Shown one piece after another: positions 19,132 to 30,493 of a stretch of DNA of 64,000 nucleotides. Every line of letters starts with the position of its first letter. The first letter of the stretch is position 1. Source of the DNA: Alentia gelatinosa (lineage: Eukaryota > Annelida > Polychaeta > Phyllodocida > Polynoidae); contig OX465590.1 in NCBI GenBank assembly GCA_950022655.1, forward strand, positions 36,283,218 to 36,347,217, read 5' to 3'. Made by a program: the position numbers and the translations under genes. The notes beneath the pieces are model-generated. The model saw only the letters and a program-made list of their open reading frames with translations, searched no databases and was not told the DNA's origin.

Positions 19132-22100
19132 TCAAATTCCATGATGAGCTAGGAATTCCTTGAACTCCTCTGCAATAAATTGCGGACCGTTATCAGATAC
19201 TAGCTCTTTACATAGGCCGTATCGAGCGAAGAGGTCTTCCATTACCTCTATGGTGCGTTCTGCGGTGGTCGATGTCATCACTTTTGCCTCTATCCACTTT
19301 GAGTGGGCGTCGACCATGATCAGTATCATCTCGCTTTTATACTCAGCGAAGTCGATATGGATGCGATCCCATGGGGATTCTGGATACTTCCATGGGTAGA
19401 GCGGCGATGGTGGCGGCTCTTTTCTCATGCTTTGGCACACAGCACAGCGACCAATTAACTCCTCGATAGCTGCATCTATCTTTGGGTACCAAAAGTAACT
19501 TCTGGCGAGGCACTTGGTTCGGACGATTCCCAGGTGCTCTATGTGCAGCTCTTCCAGGATGCGTTCCTGCAGTTTACAAGGGATGATTACTCGCATCCCC
19601 CACAGTAGACAACCTTGGTCACATGAGATTTCTGTGCGTCTTGAGTAATACGGGAGCATCTCATCATTTTTCATGTAGTTCGGCCAACCATTTAGTGTGA
19701 AGTCCATTACTTTACTCAGGACTCGATCTTTTCTGGTGGAACTAGCGATATCCTTAGCTGTCACTGGAAGCTGGTTGACATGTGAGAAGTAGTTTACTTC
19801 TTGTTCCAGTGAAACTGTGGCTTTGTTCACAGGATTTCGGCTAAGGAAATCAGCGTTGGCATTTTCTTGGCTTTTCTTACATACCACGTCGTAGTCGTAA
19901 CTCATAAGAACCAATGCCCAACGTTGCAGACGTAGTGCTGATAGTGTTGGCACTCCCGCCTTTGGCCCAATTATAATGGACAAGGGCTTGTTATCTGTGA
20001 CAAGCGTGAACTTACGGCCATATATGTACTTGTGGAACTTTTTCACTCCAAACATGATGGCAAGAGCTTCGCGTTCAATCTGAGCGTAGTTTGACTCAGC
20101 CTTTGTCAACGTACGCGACGCGTAAGCTATGGGGCGTTCTTCACCGTTGTCATCGATATGTGACAAAACCACGCCTACTCCGTAGGGTGAAGCATCGCAG
20201 GCTAGTACAATCTTCTTCTTGACATCATAATGCATGAGCAGCGTCTCACTTGTCAAGGCCTCCTTTACTTTCTCATAGGACTTACGGCATTCAGCGGTCC
20301 ACTTCCATGGTGTGTCATCTCTTAATAGAAGATGGAGTGGAGCAAGCAGGGTTGACAGGTTAGGAATGAAGGTGCCATAGTAGTTTACCATTCCAAGGAT
20401 TGTGCGTAACTCTGACACATCCTTAGGCTCTGCTGCGTTTCGGATGGCATGAATCTTATCTGGCAGTGGTCTTCGTCCTCTTTCATCGATCAGGTGGCCA
20501 AGGTATTTTACCATCTTGACCATGAACTCACACTTCTCTCTCTTTATCCTGACATTGTATTTGGAAAGTCGTTCCAGCACCATCTCAAGCCTTCTCAATG
20601 CTTCGTCCCATGTCTCAGCTGCTATCAATATGTCGTCTAGGTAGACACAGACCCCTGGTATACCCATGAGCATCTTTACCATGGTCGTTTGAAAGATGCG
20701 AGGTGCTGACTTAATGCCATTTGCAAGACGAAGAACTTCATACAGCCCTTGGATGGTGTTGAGAGTAAGGTATTTACGAGAAGACTCCTCAACATGTAGC
20801 TGTAGGTATGCATTGGACAAATCTAACTTCGTGAAGTACTTGCCCCCGGCAAGTGTAGCGAAGATGTCATCTGTTGTGGGCAAGGTGCATGGCTGATCAA
20901 TGATGTCACTATTTACGGACACTTTGTAGTCACCGCATAGACGTAATTTACCATCGGCCTTTGGGACGACAACGATTGGTGATGCCCAATCGCTTTTTTC
21001 TGTTTTCCGAATGACGCCGTTGTCTTCCAGTCGATCAAGCTCTTCTTTTACTTTCTCAGTTAGCGCGTATGGTACCGGACGAGCTTTGAAGAATTTTGGT
21101 GCGGCTGTCGGTTCAACGTCGATACGTGCCTCAAACTCCTTGATCTCCCCGATACCTGGTTTGAATACGTTTTCGTACTTCTTCAGCAAACCATCAACTG
21201 TTGATTCTCTTACTGAGAATATATTTTGCCAGTCCAGGCGTATAGCTTTCATCCAGTTTCGGCCAAACAAAGACGTACGTCGACCTTTGGCAACAACCAA
21301 CGGCAGGACCCTCGTCTGGTTGTTATGACTCACATTTACAGTAACTTCTCCGAGAAGCTCAACTGGATGACCGGTATAGGACTTCAGGCGTGTCGATGCA
21401 GGACGGAGTTCTTCCTTACTGAGGTACTTACTGTACAACTCCTCCCCGATGATTGAGACAGCACATGCTGTGTCAACGGCGAAAGTCAGGTCATTCTGAT
21501 TAACTTTGATATCAACTTTGTATTCTTCGTTGAGCACGTCTTGGTTATGATGAACCTCTTGACTCACTTCGAATAGACTCGCAAAGCTTACTTCTGCGCA
21601 TTCCTCTTCGTCATAATCTTCAGCAACCTCGTGAGCATGATAGCGATTCCCACTACGGCCACGTCGCCCTAGACCTCGCGATTTTCCTCTACCTCTGGAC
21701 TGGTTGGTACTCGATGAGTGCTGTGACTTGTTTTTACTTTTACATGCCGTGGAAATGTGACCCTTTTTGTTACACTCGTAACAGGTGGCATTTATGAAAG
21801 GACACTCACCACTGTGGTACTGTTCACAACGGTAACATGGTCGCTTGTCTGGTCTTCGAGACGGATTTCCACGTCCTCTGCCTCTCGGTATGAAGACTTT
21901 GTTTACCTCACAAGCTGCGTGCATTTGTTTACTATGCTTTTTGGCCGAATCCATACTTGTGGCAATTTCCTGAGCTGACTTCCATGTCAGCGTATCCGCC
22001 ATGCTGAGCAACCTCGCCTGAATTGCTTCTGATCGTATACCTGCGACGAGACGGTTGCGCAGCCTCTTCTCTACTTGGATTACGTCTCCGAAACCGCAAT

Positions 22101-22458
22101 CAATTGACATCTCTTTTAGTTCTGTTATAAACTCCAGAATGGACTCATTTTCACCCTGGACTCGTGTATCGAACTTGTAACTGCGGGACAGCTCGTTTAC
22201 CCCTGACCTGTAATGGCTGTCCAGCAACGTGACCAACTCAGCATATGACTTGGTAGTTAAATCAGTGGGGGCACATAGAGAAATAAGCAGTGTAACTGCA
22301 TCTGACCCTACTGCAGCAATAAATGCATCAAATTTCTCATCCTCATGTACTTTGTTTATCAGTAACCATGATGTAAATCGCACTTTGTATGTTGACCATT
22401 TTTCCACTGATAGGTGTGAATGCTCTTGCAGCCATTTTACACAATGTCTTTTGTGCAT
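19132..22458 (-). CDS. Gypsy-1 gag-pol polyprotein, ends at a premature stop in integrase
   Basis: An 1108-codon frame. The order is: gag (about 1-280) with a CCHC knuckle CYECNKKGHISTAC at about 225-240; an aspartic protease-like FAVDTACAVSI at about 327 (DTA, not the usual DSG); reverse transcriptase with YLDDIL at about 606; RNase H with VLACDAS and a later TDNKPL; an HHCC zinc-binding integrase domain ending CAVCQ; and the start of the catalytic core with HIDFAE and SDNGPQF. The frame stops at a TGA in place of an expected sense codon shortly after SDNGPQF. The integrase thus lacks its catalytic Glu region, so this copy should not be able to move alone. The family and domain order are certain; the exact start codon is less so. 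Confidence 0.9.
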   Translation of the reverse strand: MHKRHCVKWLQEHSHLSVEKWSTYKVRFTSWLLINKVHEDEKFDAFIAAVGSDAVTLLISLCAPTDLTTKSYAELVTLLDSHYRSGVNELSRSYKFDTRVQGENESILEFITELKEMSIDCGFGDVIQVEKRLRNRLVAGIRSEAIQARLLSMADTLTWKSAQEIATSMDSAKKHSKQMHAACEVNKVFIPRGRGRGNPSRRPDKRPCYRCEQYHSGECPFINATCYECNKKGHISTACKSKNKSQHSSSTNQSRGRGKSRGLGRRGRSGNRYHAHEVAEDYDEEECAEVSFASLFEVSQEVHHNQDVLNEEYKVDIKVNQNDLTFAVDTACAVSIIGEELYSKYLSKEELRPASTRLKSYTGHPVELLGEVTVNVSHNNQTRVLPLVVAKGRRTSLFGRNWMKAIRLDWQNIFSVRESTVDGLLKKYENVFKPGIGEIKEFEARIDVEPTAAPKFFKARPVPYALTEKVKEELDRLEDNGVIRKTEKSDWASPIVVVPKADGKLRLCGDYKVSVNSDIIDQPCTLPTTDDIFATLAGGKYFTKLDLSNAYLQLHVEESSRKYLTLNTIQGLYEVLRLANGIKSAPRIFQTTMVKMLMGIPGVCVYLDDILIAAETWDEALRRLEMVLERLSKYNVRIKREKCEFMVKMVKYLGHLIDERGRRPLPDKIHAIRNAAEPKDVSELRTILGMVNYYGTFIPNLSTLLAPLHLLLRDDTPWKWTAECRKSYEKVKEALTSETLLMHYDVKKKIVLACDASPYGVGVVLSHIDDNGEERPIAYASRTLTKAESNYAQIEREALAIMFGVKKFHKYIYGRKFTLVTDNKPLSIIIGPKAGVPTLSALRLQRWALVLMSYDYDVVCKKSQENANADFLSRNPVNKATVSLEQEVNYFSHVNQLPVTAKDIASSTRKDRVLSKVMDFTLNGWPNYMKNDEMLPYYSRRTEISCDQGCLLWGMRVIIPCKLQERILEELHIEHLGIVRTKCLARSYFWYPKIDAAIEELIGRCAVCQSMRKEPPPSPLYPWKYPESPWDRIHIDFAEYKSEMILIMVDAHSKWIEAKVMTSTTAERTIEVMEDLFARYGLCKELVSDNGPQFIAEEFKEFLAHHGI

Positions 22459-22815
22459 ATACTATGCACTGTCACTTGAACACAGAGTGGTAGGTTACTT
22501 TCTGTTATTTTCACTGTTACTTTACTCCCTTACTATGCACTGACAATACACGTGTGTTTACTGCTTACTGTCTATACACACATACACATGTGGTGTTGTC
22601 ACTGTCCCATACTTTTACTATGTATGGAAACTGTCAACCATGTGACTCACAGTGACAGCAGTGACACTCCTCTAACTTCACAATATTCAGCCTTACTGTT
22701 GTGAAACAGTAACACAAAAGGCATACACAACTTCTTTCAAGTCTGCAGTTTTAGATTCTACCACTTAGCTGCATGGATGACTTGCTTTCTGGGTGCATCC
22801 CATGCTCGTCGCCAC

Positions 22816-22944
22816 TGTTGTGTTCTTAGTGGTTTATTAGGTCAGCTCAAAGTGAGGTGCACACTCTGTGTGTGTCCCAATTACAAACGTAGTAGTAGTA
22901 TATCACTAGGTGGCAGCAGTGTGCAGTTATGGCAATACACAACA
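22816..22944 (-). repeat. 5' LTR of Gypsy-1
   Basis: 129 bp, 128 of them identical to the LTR at 17764-17892. It is followed on the plus strand by the target duplication AATAG (22945-22949). Confidence 0.95.
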
Positions 22945-23058
22945 AATAGCAATCTTAAAATGCATACACAGGCACTAATAGTGCCCCTATAAAAATGTGT
23001 TAACTCAACATATGTCACAAACTTCTGATCGGTCTCCTTATTACTGCTCCCCAGTAAG
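22945..23058 (-). repeat. Resumption of duplicated block copy 2
   Basis: Sequence from AATAGCAATCTTAAAATG to GGTCTCCTTATTACTGCT aligns with 16535-16640 in copy 1 and continues the block broken at 17763. Confidence 0.8.
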
Positions 23059-23098
23059 TTGTTGGAAAAGATCATCCCTGAAGAAATTTTAGACTATC

Positions 23099-23340
23099 TT
23101 GAAACAAACTAAATTTTAGATGATAACCAAGGAGGCTTCCAGAAAGAATTGTCTACCATTTCAACCATCTCTTCCTTTACCCATGAACTATTCCCTAGGC
23201 CTAGGCACACATAAATCATCGGCGGCTGCCTTCATAGACCCATCTAAGCAGTTTGACACAGTATCACATAATATCCTTCTCTAAAGAAGCCTTTTTTATG
23301 GCATAATCTTTAAATTAACTGAAAGGTTATCAAACTACGT
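23099..23340 (+). pseudogene. Reverse transcriptase fragment of a non-LTR retrotransposon
   Basis: Across frames, the plus strand keeps DDNQGGFQKELSTIST, then AAAFIDPSKQFDTVSHNILL. These correspond to the reverse transcriptase motifs Q-x-GF-x-K-x-x-S-T and F-x-D-x-x-K-A-F-D-x-V-x-H found in Jockey/CR1-type elements. Frameshifts and stops break it, and no further domains follow. It lies directly beside the end of the duplicated 1.4-kb block. Confidence 0.7.
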
Positions 23341-26073
23341 CACTTAAATTCAGTTGTTATTCACATTTTACTTTGCCTATTAGTTGCGCTTATCCGTCTA
23401 CGGCAGATAATCTGCTCCTTGTCCACAGTTTGCTTTGTTCTTATACCTGAGTAGAATGTCTGGGCATCCTGCTGGGACAAGGGAACCCCTGCACAAGCCA
23501 AATGTTTCATGGAAGGCTTGACCAAAACCATGCTGTTAATGTCAGTGGACGATTTTTTAAAAATGCTTCTGTGTTAATATCTATATAAATGCCAGGTACC
23601 CACCACACCATACTGGTTTCAACTCAGAATTGTCAGTTTGGAGGAAAATCATGGATGATATATCATCTTAAATGTAGGTAATCAACTGAGATCCCAATAA
23701 TCTGTAAATATTTGAATTGGTTTTGGTTGGTAAAACATTCTATACAATAGGCACCCACGAAATCTGAGCATAAATATGATTTTAGATTTTATAAAAAGCT
23801 ATTGAGCATACTTTGGGGCTATGATTCTCTTAAATTGGGCATAAAATGTGATGTACCCGCCAGACAGACCAGATGGACCTACAGGTTTCTGTGTGAAATG
23901 TGCATTCTCTCAGTTTTATACTGTATAATTTATGTTTTGTACCAAACTCGGCGTAAACCCCTAGTTTCCTACAAACTGCAAATTACCATCTCATTCTGTG
24001 ACTTGTACATCATGGTCAGGATGTTCTATATAAGTCATTGATACTGCTACAAGAAAAAGTGAAGTCAATAACTGACTTCAGTGAGAATTAGGTTCTAGGT
24101 AGTCAAGCTTTATGATTGATTACATGAGTACAGGAGAGATGGGGGCTTCCAGCATGTCTGCTAGCTGCCAACTACTGCCTCAATTTGGCAGGGGTTGTAT
24201 CCCTGATTTCAGTTTAGAACATTAGCAGAATCTTATAGACTAGGAGCATCAACTCAAACTCTCATCATAGCATTGTATAGTAGTTCAGCCAACTTCAACC
24301 AGTTGGCATTGTGCTGGATGCAATCACAATTAAAGTATTTGCCTGTGCATGTATGTAGAACCTCATATTTATAAACACTAAGTATAGGGTAGGAGAATTA
24401 AATATGACATCGCACACCAGCCTTGCTTTGAAGTTGAAAGTGGGGAATACCAAAAGTTGCAGTAGGAAAGGCTTTTTGCTGGACTTAAAATTTATTGGCA
24501 AAACTCACATGAGGCTATGACCAGTGTGTGGCCAAATAAGATTTGCAATGGTTCCAATAGCTGAAAAATGGTAAATATCATAATGTTTTTGAGGTATATA
24601 GCAATGAGAAAAGTGTGAACCTGTGTCTTGTGATTCCTTGCCTGTGTTTCCTGATGTTTAAAACCTGGTCTAAAGACCTCATTTTAAACATCTGTGGAAC
24701 ACAGGCTCACAGATGTTGGAAGATTACTCCACAGGAGTAATTTTGTCATAATCTGTCTATGTTAGCTAAAGCTCTGCAGGGCAATGAGACAAAGGTCTCA
24801 TATGGTAGCAGCATCATGTAGAAACACTATTTAAAGGATATGACTGGGAAAAGCTACATGGTGAAGGCAAGTTTGACAAACTGTTGGTAGTTCCGAAAGA
24901 GCAAATTTCAGTTATTATGTACCATTGGAAGTGTGACCACTATCATATAGTTATTATGTACCATTGGAAGTGTGACCACTATCATATACTTTTGTCATTT
25001 TTAAGCAATTTTTACGAAGGGAATATTGTGTGTACAATCACCAAATTTGGCGATACAGCCATTCTTCCACTCTGGCCCTAGCCCCCTACTCCTCATTCTA
25101 ATGACGGGTGTTTAGCAAAGTGAGCACTGGGTACCATTTTCGTGTAAGTCTTTGGTATAACTTGACCTGGGTTTGAACCCATGACCTCCCATGCTTGAGG
25201 CAAATATAGCCACTGAGCTTGGTAAAAATTTTGGCAAATGACTGAATGTAACTGGGTTCGTTCTAAGGTAAAGAAGGAAACCTTATAGAAAAAGGCCACA
25301 TAAGTTTAGCCTCCCCTGTGCTTTTACTCTAATCTATGGGGGGGGGGGGGGGGTTACCTTTTTTAGCATTCGAAGGGGGGGGCAAAATCTTTTTGGGTAT
25401 TCCAATTGGGGGGGCCAACTTTTTTTGACTGGCTGGTGTTCTGAAAACTGTGCCCCCCCCCCCAGCCATAATTAATGAACGCTCCCCTATACTTCCCCTA
25501 TTTCCCCAACAGTCGCACTCAATATTTGCTTCACTCAACCCAGGCGCACGTTTTCCTATATTATGCATTTCTAGCCTTGGTGAAAACAAAGTTTAATGCT
25601 GTGGTTTTCTGATCTCTTTTCCTTGAGACTAGTCTCTGAGAAATGCCTGACTTGATACTGGTTACTTAAATGCATATCGGACAATTTGGTTTAAAAATCA
25701 AAACCCATGTCAATTTCCGGAAAATTTAACGAGATGATCTCCAAGTGTTGTGGAACACATAACTAACTTATAAATCGGGGGTCACCGTGCTAGTTTTGGA
25801 TTCATAGATCAATATTATGATAATTTTATATTAGAACATATAGAAATTCTAAAAAGTATTTTTTCACATAGTAAAACCCATGTCATTTTCCCCAGACTTT
25901 CACAGAATATAGCACATATATATTAGTACTTCTCATTTAGTTTTGAAAAATCATAGGTCACCATACTTGTTTCGGAAAGAATTGAAGAAAACCATACTTT
26001 TCAGTACATTTCCTATGTAAATCAACTAAAATTGTATAAACGTGAGAGAATGATAAATCTACTCATGTTACAA
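23341..26073. other. Repeat-rich spacer, no gene
   Basis: No coding exon is recognised. A segment at about 23945-24035 (TACAAACTGCAAATTACC, CATTCTGTGACTTGT) matches 58285-58360 and marks a dispersed repeat. Long G and C runs lie at 25339-25353 and 25454-25463 with GGGGGGGC/GCCCCCCC stretches between, and this part may be error-prone in assembly. Confidence 0.45.
24911..24988. repeat. Perfect 39-bp tandem duplication
   Basis: Two adjacent identical 39-bp copies (24911-24949 and 24950-24988) containing TACCATTGGAAGTGTG. The lack of differences points to a recent event or an assembly artefact. Confidence 0.9.
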
Positions 26074-26273
26074 CAGAGATGCCAGTTTTCCATTTTTCCA
26101 TGGAAATCCACTTATTCATGTCCACTGTGCAATTGAACCTCCCCACAGACCATCAGCTCCATGCCATGGCCGAAAAGGGCATGATATCCAAGATTTCGCG
26201 GTCTCTCTCTGAGGCAGAAAATTCCACATACAAATATTTCCAATTTTTTCGCTGACCCCAACTGACATCCCTG
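26074..26273. mobile_element. Short TIR element, CAGRGATGYCA family
   Basis: Begins CAGAGATGCCAG and ends TGACATCCCTG, the inverted form. The interior has TTTTCCA, CCATGCC and TCCACAT blocks shared with copies at 41163, 46609, 48069 and 50301. No coding capacity, so it is a MITE-like element. Confidence 0.65.
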
Positions 26274-26528
26274 CATGTAGAATTAGAATAAATCCGAAGA
26301 AACCAGTTTTGACTAATAATCAACATTATTTAAAAATCACCAGGTGGCGCCACCGTGGATTGTAGGATATGCCTTTAAAGTACACAAGAGTTCAAAGGGT
26401 TGCCCGTAGGCCTACTGCTCTATATAAAACGCGATGGCTACACGGTGTGTTTGCCAATTTTTAAACAGATAATACTTTCACCGTTTGTTAACGCTTCTGT
26501 TATAATTACCAAACCACTTTGTATAAGA

Positions 26529-26878
26529 CCCTGCCATAAGTGGTTATTATCGCTCACTATTGTCTTCGGCGCATGCGCGAACATGCGCACTCCTGCAGTC
26601 CACGATTGGAGAGTGACAAATTCATCGCCCCTCGAACCACTAGTTTGTTACTCTCCAAGCAGAAATCAAGCGCTCTACTTCCTGCGGCCGATAACAACCC
26701 ATAGCATCACAAAAGATCTGCTGGGAGAGTGCTAGTTTGTACATGCGCACTAAGCAAATTTATCCTAATATCTGTTCGGAGTTTAGAATGCCTAAAATAG
26801 TCCGTGAAATCTAAGCGGTACAGGACGGGAAGAGACATGCTGCGATAGAGTGAGCGATAATTACCACTTTTGGCAGGG
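26529..26878. mobile_element. 350-bp MITE with about 30-bp terminal inverted repeats
   Basis: The left end CCCTGCCATAAGTGGTTA and the inverted right end CCCTGCCAAAAGTGGTAA match over about 33 bases with few differences. An NRF1-like GCGCATGCGCG lies inside at about 26570, then ATTGG (an inverted CCAAT). The element is non-coding. The promoter-like motifs are probably part of the element and not of a gene. Confidence 0.7.
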
Positions 26879-27096
26879 TAACCAATTTTGGCACCACACC
26901 GTACTGCAGACAGACCTCAAATCACTGGTGACTGGGCACCCAGTTAAGAAGACACCCTGATCATGGCACCAGTGTGTTGGGTCTAGTGGCGGGTTGCAAT
27001 AGTGCTGGCCATCCACCACCTGTTTAGGATCACAATGCCATCCATGAATCTACAGCTGCATTGTTACTGTGGGACTTTGTGGCTTTGAGTCACACC

Positions 27097-27338
27097 CCCA
27101 ACAGTGGTACCGTAGATTTACTGTTATATCAAAGGCCAATCCTCATACCATGTCTATGTGGTGTAGGAGGTAAAAGAACTCTCAACTTAGTAAATGTGTA
27201 GGGGTAAGAATTCTACTTGAATTTATCACACAGATTCGATCACCACCATTGTTGTGTAAAAGAACTCTTGAGAAAGTCTGGTAAGGTCCTATAATCGTTG
27301 ACTGGACGTTAAATCAAACCAAACAAACAAATAAACTG
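27097..27338 (+). mobile_element. SINE body and tail, head missing
   Basis: Starts in the body (CAACAGTGGTA, TATATCAAAGGCCAATCC, CATGTCTATGTGGTGT) and ends with CTGGACGTTAAATCAAAC and CAAA repeats. The tRNA-like head is absent, which suggests 5' truncation. Confidence 0.75.
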
Positions 27339-27822
27339 TCCAAATAAACAAGAAGCAGATAGAATTCTGTCATAAATAGACAGGTGTAGAGTATTTCAAT
27401 GTTAAAGAAAAAAGGTTGAAGGTCTAGCAGTGAGTTTGAAAGTACAGGTCTGGATAGGTCATCTTAGACAGGAACTGAAGCCAGCCCAAGGCGTTTAGGG
27501 AACATGGACCCGTTTCACTTGTTTGGGGAGTAAGAAGGAATAGCTATCATAATAGTGAGAGCAATCAGCGGCACTAACAATGAAAGCTATAGTCTCGTTT
27601 CATAAAAGGTGTCACTGCTGAGGTCCCCCTGCCATTCGCTATGCCGGCACAATTAACGGAATATTTAAGAAATCAGTATCTAATACATAATTATATGACT
27701 CATTATTATCAGGTCTGCTGGGGTGGACAGAAATTACCAATCTGTTCATCCTCTTGGTCGCCTCGCCTCCTCATGGTGCAGACCGGATATGCTTGCACGC
27801 AAGCATAACTAAAGCGACCGGC
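27339..27822. other. Spacer
   Basis: No gene or repeat recognised between two SINE copies. Confidence 0.4.
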
Positions 27823-28109
27823 GTGGGTAGGGAGATAGCTCAGTGGTAAGGAGCATGGGACTTTGTTGATTCAGATCCCACTGCAGCCACTTTTCTCCTT
27901 CACCCCCCAGCAGTGGTAGATTTACTGCTATATCAAAGGCCAATCCTTCTCATATCATGTCTATGTGGTGTGGGAAGTAAAAGAACTCACCTTGGTAAAT
28001 GTGTAGGGGTGGGATTTCTCCTACATTCATCTCATAGATTCGATCAAACCCAAAGTAAGTCTAATTGAACAAATTGGACGTTAAACTACCAAAACAAACA
28101 AACAAACAA
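27823..28109 (+). mobile_element. Near full-length tRNA-derived SINE
   Basis: About 287 bp with the head GGGAGATAGCTCAGTGGT (A box), a degraded B-box region, the body CTATATCAAAGGCCAATCC, and the tail TTGGACGTTAAACTACC followed by CAAA repeats. This is the most compact copy in the window and gives a good size estimate for the family. Confidence 0.8.
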
Positions 28110-28304
28110 TCATTATTATCATTCTTCGTTCTTTTTCACACATTTAAGTTTTTATTTGATGTCTCGACATGTATTTTTGACTGAGTTAGGGTGACTGACA
28201 GTTTAGCTCTTGTCTGTTACAGCTGGAAATAATAGCCTGAGGTCGAGCGCTTCAGTAGCTTCTGTGTGAGCATGGGCTGAGTGGTGCAGTGCCTCCAATT
28301 CTTG

Positions 28305-28374
28305 GTTTGAATAGAATATTATTATATACCTTTATCAAGTGCATATACTGCCCACTCCTACCCATACTGCCCAC
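28305..28374. repeat. Left part of a dispersed repeat split by Gypsy-2
   Basis: ATTATATACC through ATACTGCCCACTCCTACCCA matches, in reverse orientation, the repeat at 47392-47690. The repeat resumes at 33791 after the Gypsy element and again at 34177 after a SINE. Confidence 0.75.
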
Positions 28375-28517
28375 TGTCATATCTGTTACCGTTTATAGCC
28401 TCAGCGGAGGCGGTTATATTAGCACAGACAGAAACAGGAGACGCCCGCCATTAGATCGTAAACTGGAAGTTGTTTATTCTACCTTCAATCCTGGAGAGTT
28501 CCACAGCGGATCTCACA
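28375..28517 (-). repeat. 3' LTR of Gypsy-2
   Basis: 143 bp; contains a minus-strand AATAAA (TTTATT) in GTTGTTTATTCTACC. Preceded on the plus strand by CCCAC (28370-28374). Confidence 0.92.
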
Positions 28518-28559
28518 TCACTTTTCCATTTTTCAAAGTTCTTAAGTTTTCATTGTAAT

Positions 28560-28935
28560 CGCACATCATCATAAGACCATCATGTTTCTTATGACATTAG
28601 AAACCAGTCGTGTTTCTTATAAAACTATCACGTCTCATACATGTTATGACTTTACAAGCTTGTCATGTTTCTTATATGTTATGACATTACAAACCAGTCA
28701 AGGATGTCATGTTTCTTGTTCACATGTTATGACATTACAAAACCGTCATGTTTCTTAAAACTATCATGTTCCTTACACATTATAACATTACAAGGATGTC
28801 ATGTTTCTTGTTCACATGTTATGACATAACAAAACCGTCATGTTTCTTAAAACTATCATGTTCCTTACACATTATAACATTACATTATAACATTACAAGG
28901 ATGTCATGTTTCTTGTTCACATGTTATGACAACAA
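28560..28935 (-). repeat. Tandem repeats in the 3' region of Gypsy-2
   Basis: CATGTTTCTTGTTCACATG and TCATGTTTCTTAAAACTA motifs recur. Two adjacent units of about 90-105 bp start near 28703 and 28793, a third is partial near 28900, and degraded copies lie upstream. The array lies between the end of the integrase frame and the 3' LTR, so it belongs to the element. Confidence 0.8.
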
Positions 28936-30435
28936 AACCGTCATACTTTTTTGGTACAACCCTTGCGGTCTAGTTTCCACCGGGGTTGATTCTGCCTCAA
29001 CATCAGGCCCATCGCCTACTTCGTCATTACTCATAACCTCACTAGGTATGTATTTCTTTACTTGAGAACTGTTTCTCTTAAACCTCGTCCCTTCTGGGCT
29101 TTCTACTGTAACCTGGCTACCTGCCTTTGATACAACTGCATATGGCTCGGGAATAAATGGTGTTTGCATTTTGTTTTCTACCCTATCCCTCTTAAGTAGT
29201 ACGCTGTCCCCCAAGTCGATGTCTGACATAATCGCATTACGTTGTCTGTCTGCTTGCATTTTAGACAAGCCTTTCTTTTCAGCGTCGCGATCACGAGTCT
29301 CTAAATCAATGACGTCCTGTCTCAGTTCTGGTACCTTGGTTCCGATCTTCCGACCAAACAGTAGTTCAGCTGGGCTTTTCCCAGTTGTTGCATGTGGAAT
29401 CGCACGATACACACTAACATATCTAAGGATTTCTCGTTTCCAATCCTTCCCAGTGGCATGGGCGATACGCATTCGCTTCTCAAGTGATTGGTTCTGTCTT
29501 TCGACTTCCCCATTTCCTTGTGGCCATCTTGGTGTTACTTTGTGATGTCTGATGCCACATTCTTTCATGTAGTCTGCGAAGACTTCTGACACAAACTGAG
29601 GTCCGTTGTCAGATGACAACATTTCTGGCAGACCATGAGTCCCGAATATATATTCCAGTGCCTTCTTGGTGTCCTCGGCAGTTGTCGACCTCATGATTTT
29701 GTATTCATAGAATCTGCTGTAGTAATCTACTACAACCAGTATAGATTCTCCGCTTGGGAGAGGTCCCAAGAAATCTATCGCCAGGTCCTGCCATGGACCA
29801 GCTGGCAATGTCGTCATCCTGATTGGTTCAGGCGGGTCTGGTCTACTGGTGATCTGACACCCGTGACATGATCGGCAGTACTTTTCTGCATCTTTTTCCA
29901 TATTTGGCCACCAGACCTTTGTCGGTAGGTTTTGCTTAGTCCCTACAATCCCAAGGTGTCCTTCGTGCGCTAAGGCTAACACCCTTGGTCTGAGCTTCTT
30001 GGGTATGACTAGGCGGGTACCGCGCAGTACTACATACCCGATTGCACAAAGCTCTGAACTCACTGCCGCATACATCTTGTTTGGGCAGTCGTCCCATCTA
30101 CAGGACTCGATACGTCTCCTCACATCAGTCAGTTCTCCATCCTCGGCAGACTCTCTCTCTACTTCCCGAGTAGTCATGGCCTTCGGTGTAGCGTTCACTG
30201 CTACAAACCGCACATAGCTCTCCATCTCATTATTTCTGTCTGTCGGTTGCGGAGTCTTATCTATCAACAGTCTTGACAGTGGGTCTGCTATGTTCGTCTT
30301 ACCTGGTATGTATACCACTTTAAACTTGTAGGCCTGCATTCGAAGCACCCAACGCTCGATATGTGCACATGGCTTCGACCTCGGTGAGTAAATCACCTCA
30401 AGGGGCTTGTGATCTGTATGGAGTTCAAACTCCAA
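28924..30435 (-). pseudogene. Gypsy-2 RNase H end and integrase
   Basis: A 503-codon frame. It starts in the RNase H domain (LHTDHKPLE), then has an HHCC integrase domain (HEGHLGIVGTK ... CRSCHGCQ) and the catalytic core (AIDFLGP, SSDNGPQF, and GNGEVERQN with the catalytic Glu). A C-terminal region similar to other Gypsy integrases follows. It is separated from the upstream reverse transcriptase by a TGA near 30468 and a frame change, so it is not expressed as a normal polyprotein. The integrase itself is intact as a reading frame. Confidence 0.85.
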
Positions 30436-30493
30436 ACCATAGACATACGGATGAAATGTCTCGCACGCTCACACCAGAGCTAACGCTTCCTTC

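Larger units (their letters stand above)
17764..22944 (-). mobile_element. Young Ty3/Gypsy LTR retrotransposon (Gypsy-1)
   Basis: A 5181-bp element with 129-bp LTRs (17764-17892 and 22816-22944) that begin TGTTGTG and end CACAACA and differ at one base. The five bases on both sides are AATAG, a target-site duplication. On the minus strand a polypurine tract (AAAGAGGGGAGAG, 17893-17905) abuts the 3' LTR, and GTGGCGACGAGCATGG, a probable primer-binding region, follows the 5' LTR. One long gag-pol frame is present, with one nonsense codon. LTR identity indicates a recent insertion. It landed in copy 2 of the 1.4-kb block. Confidence 0.95.

Noticed and set aside
26400..26735. Open frame of 111 codons near an NRF1-like motif
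   Set aside because: It overlaps the 350-bp MITE with clear inverted ends. The motif is likely part of the element.
28748..29065. Plus-strand frame across the Gypsy-2 tandem array
   Set aside because: Repeat-derived low complexity, antisense to the integrase end.
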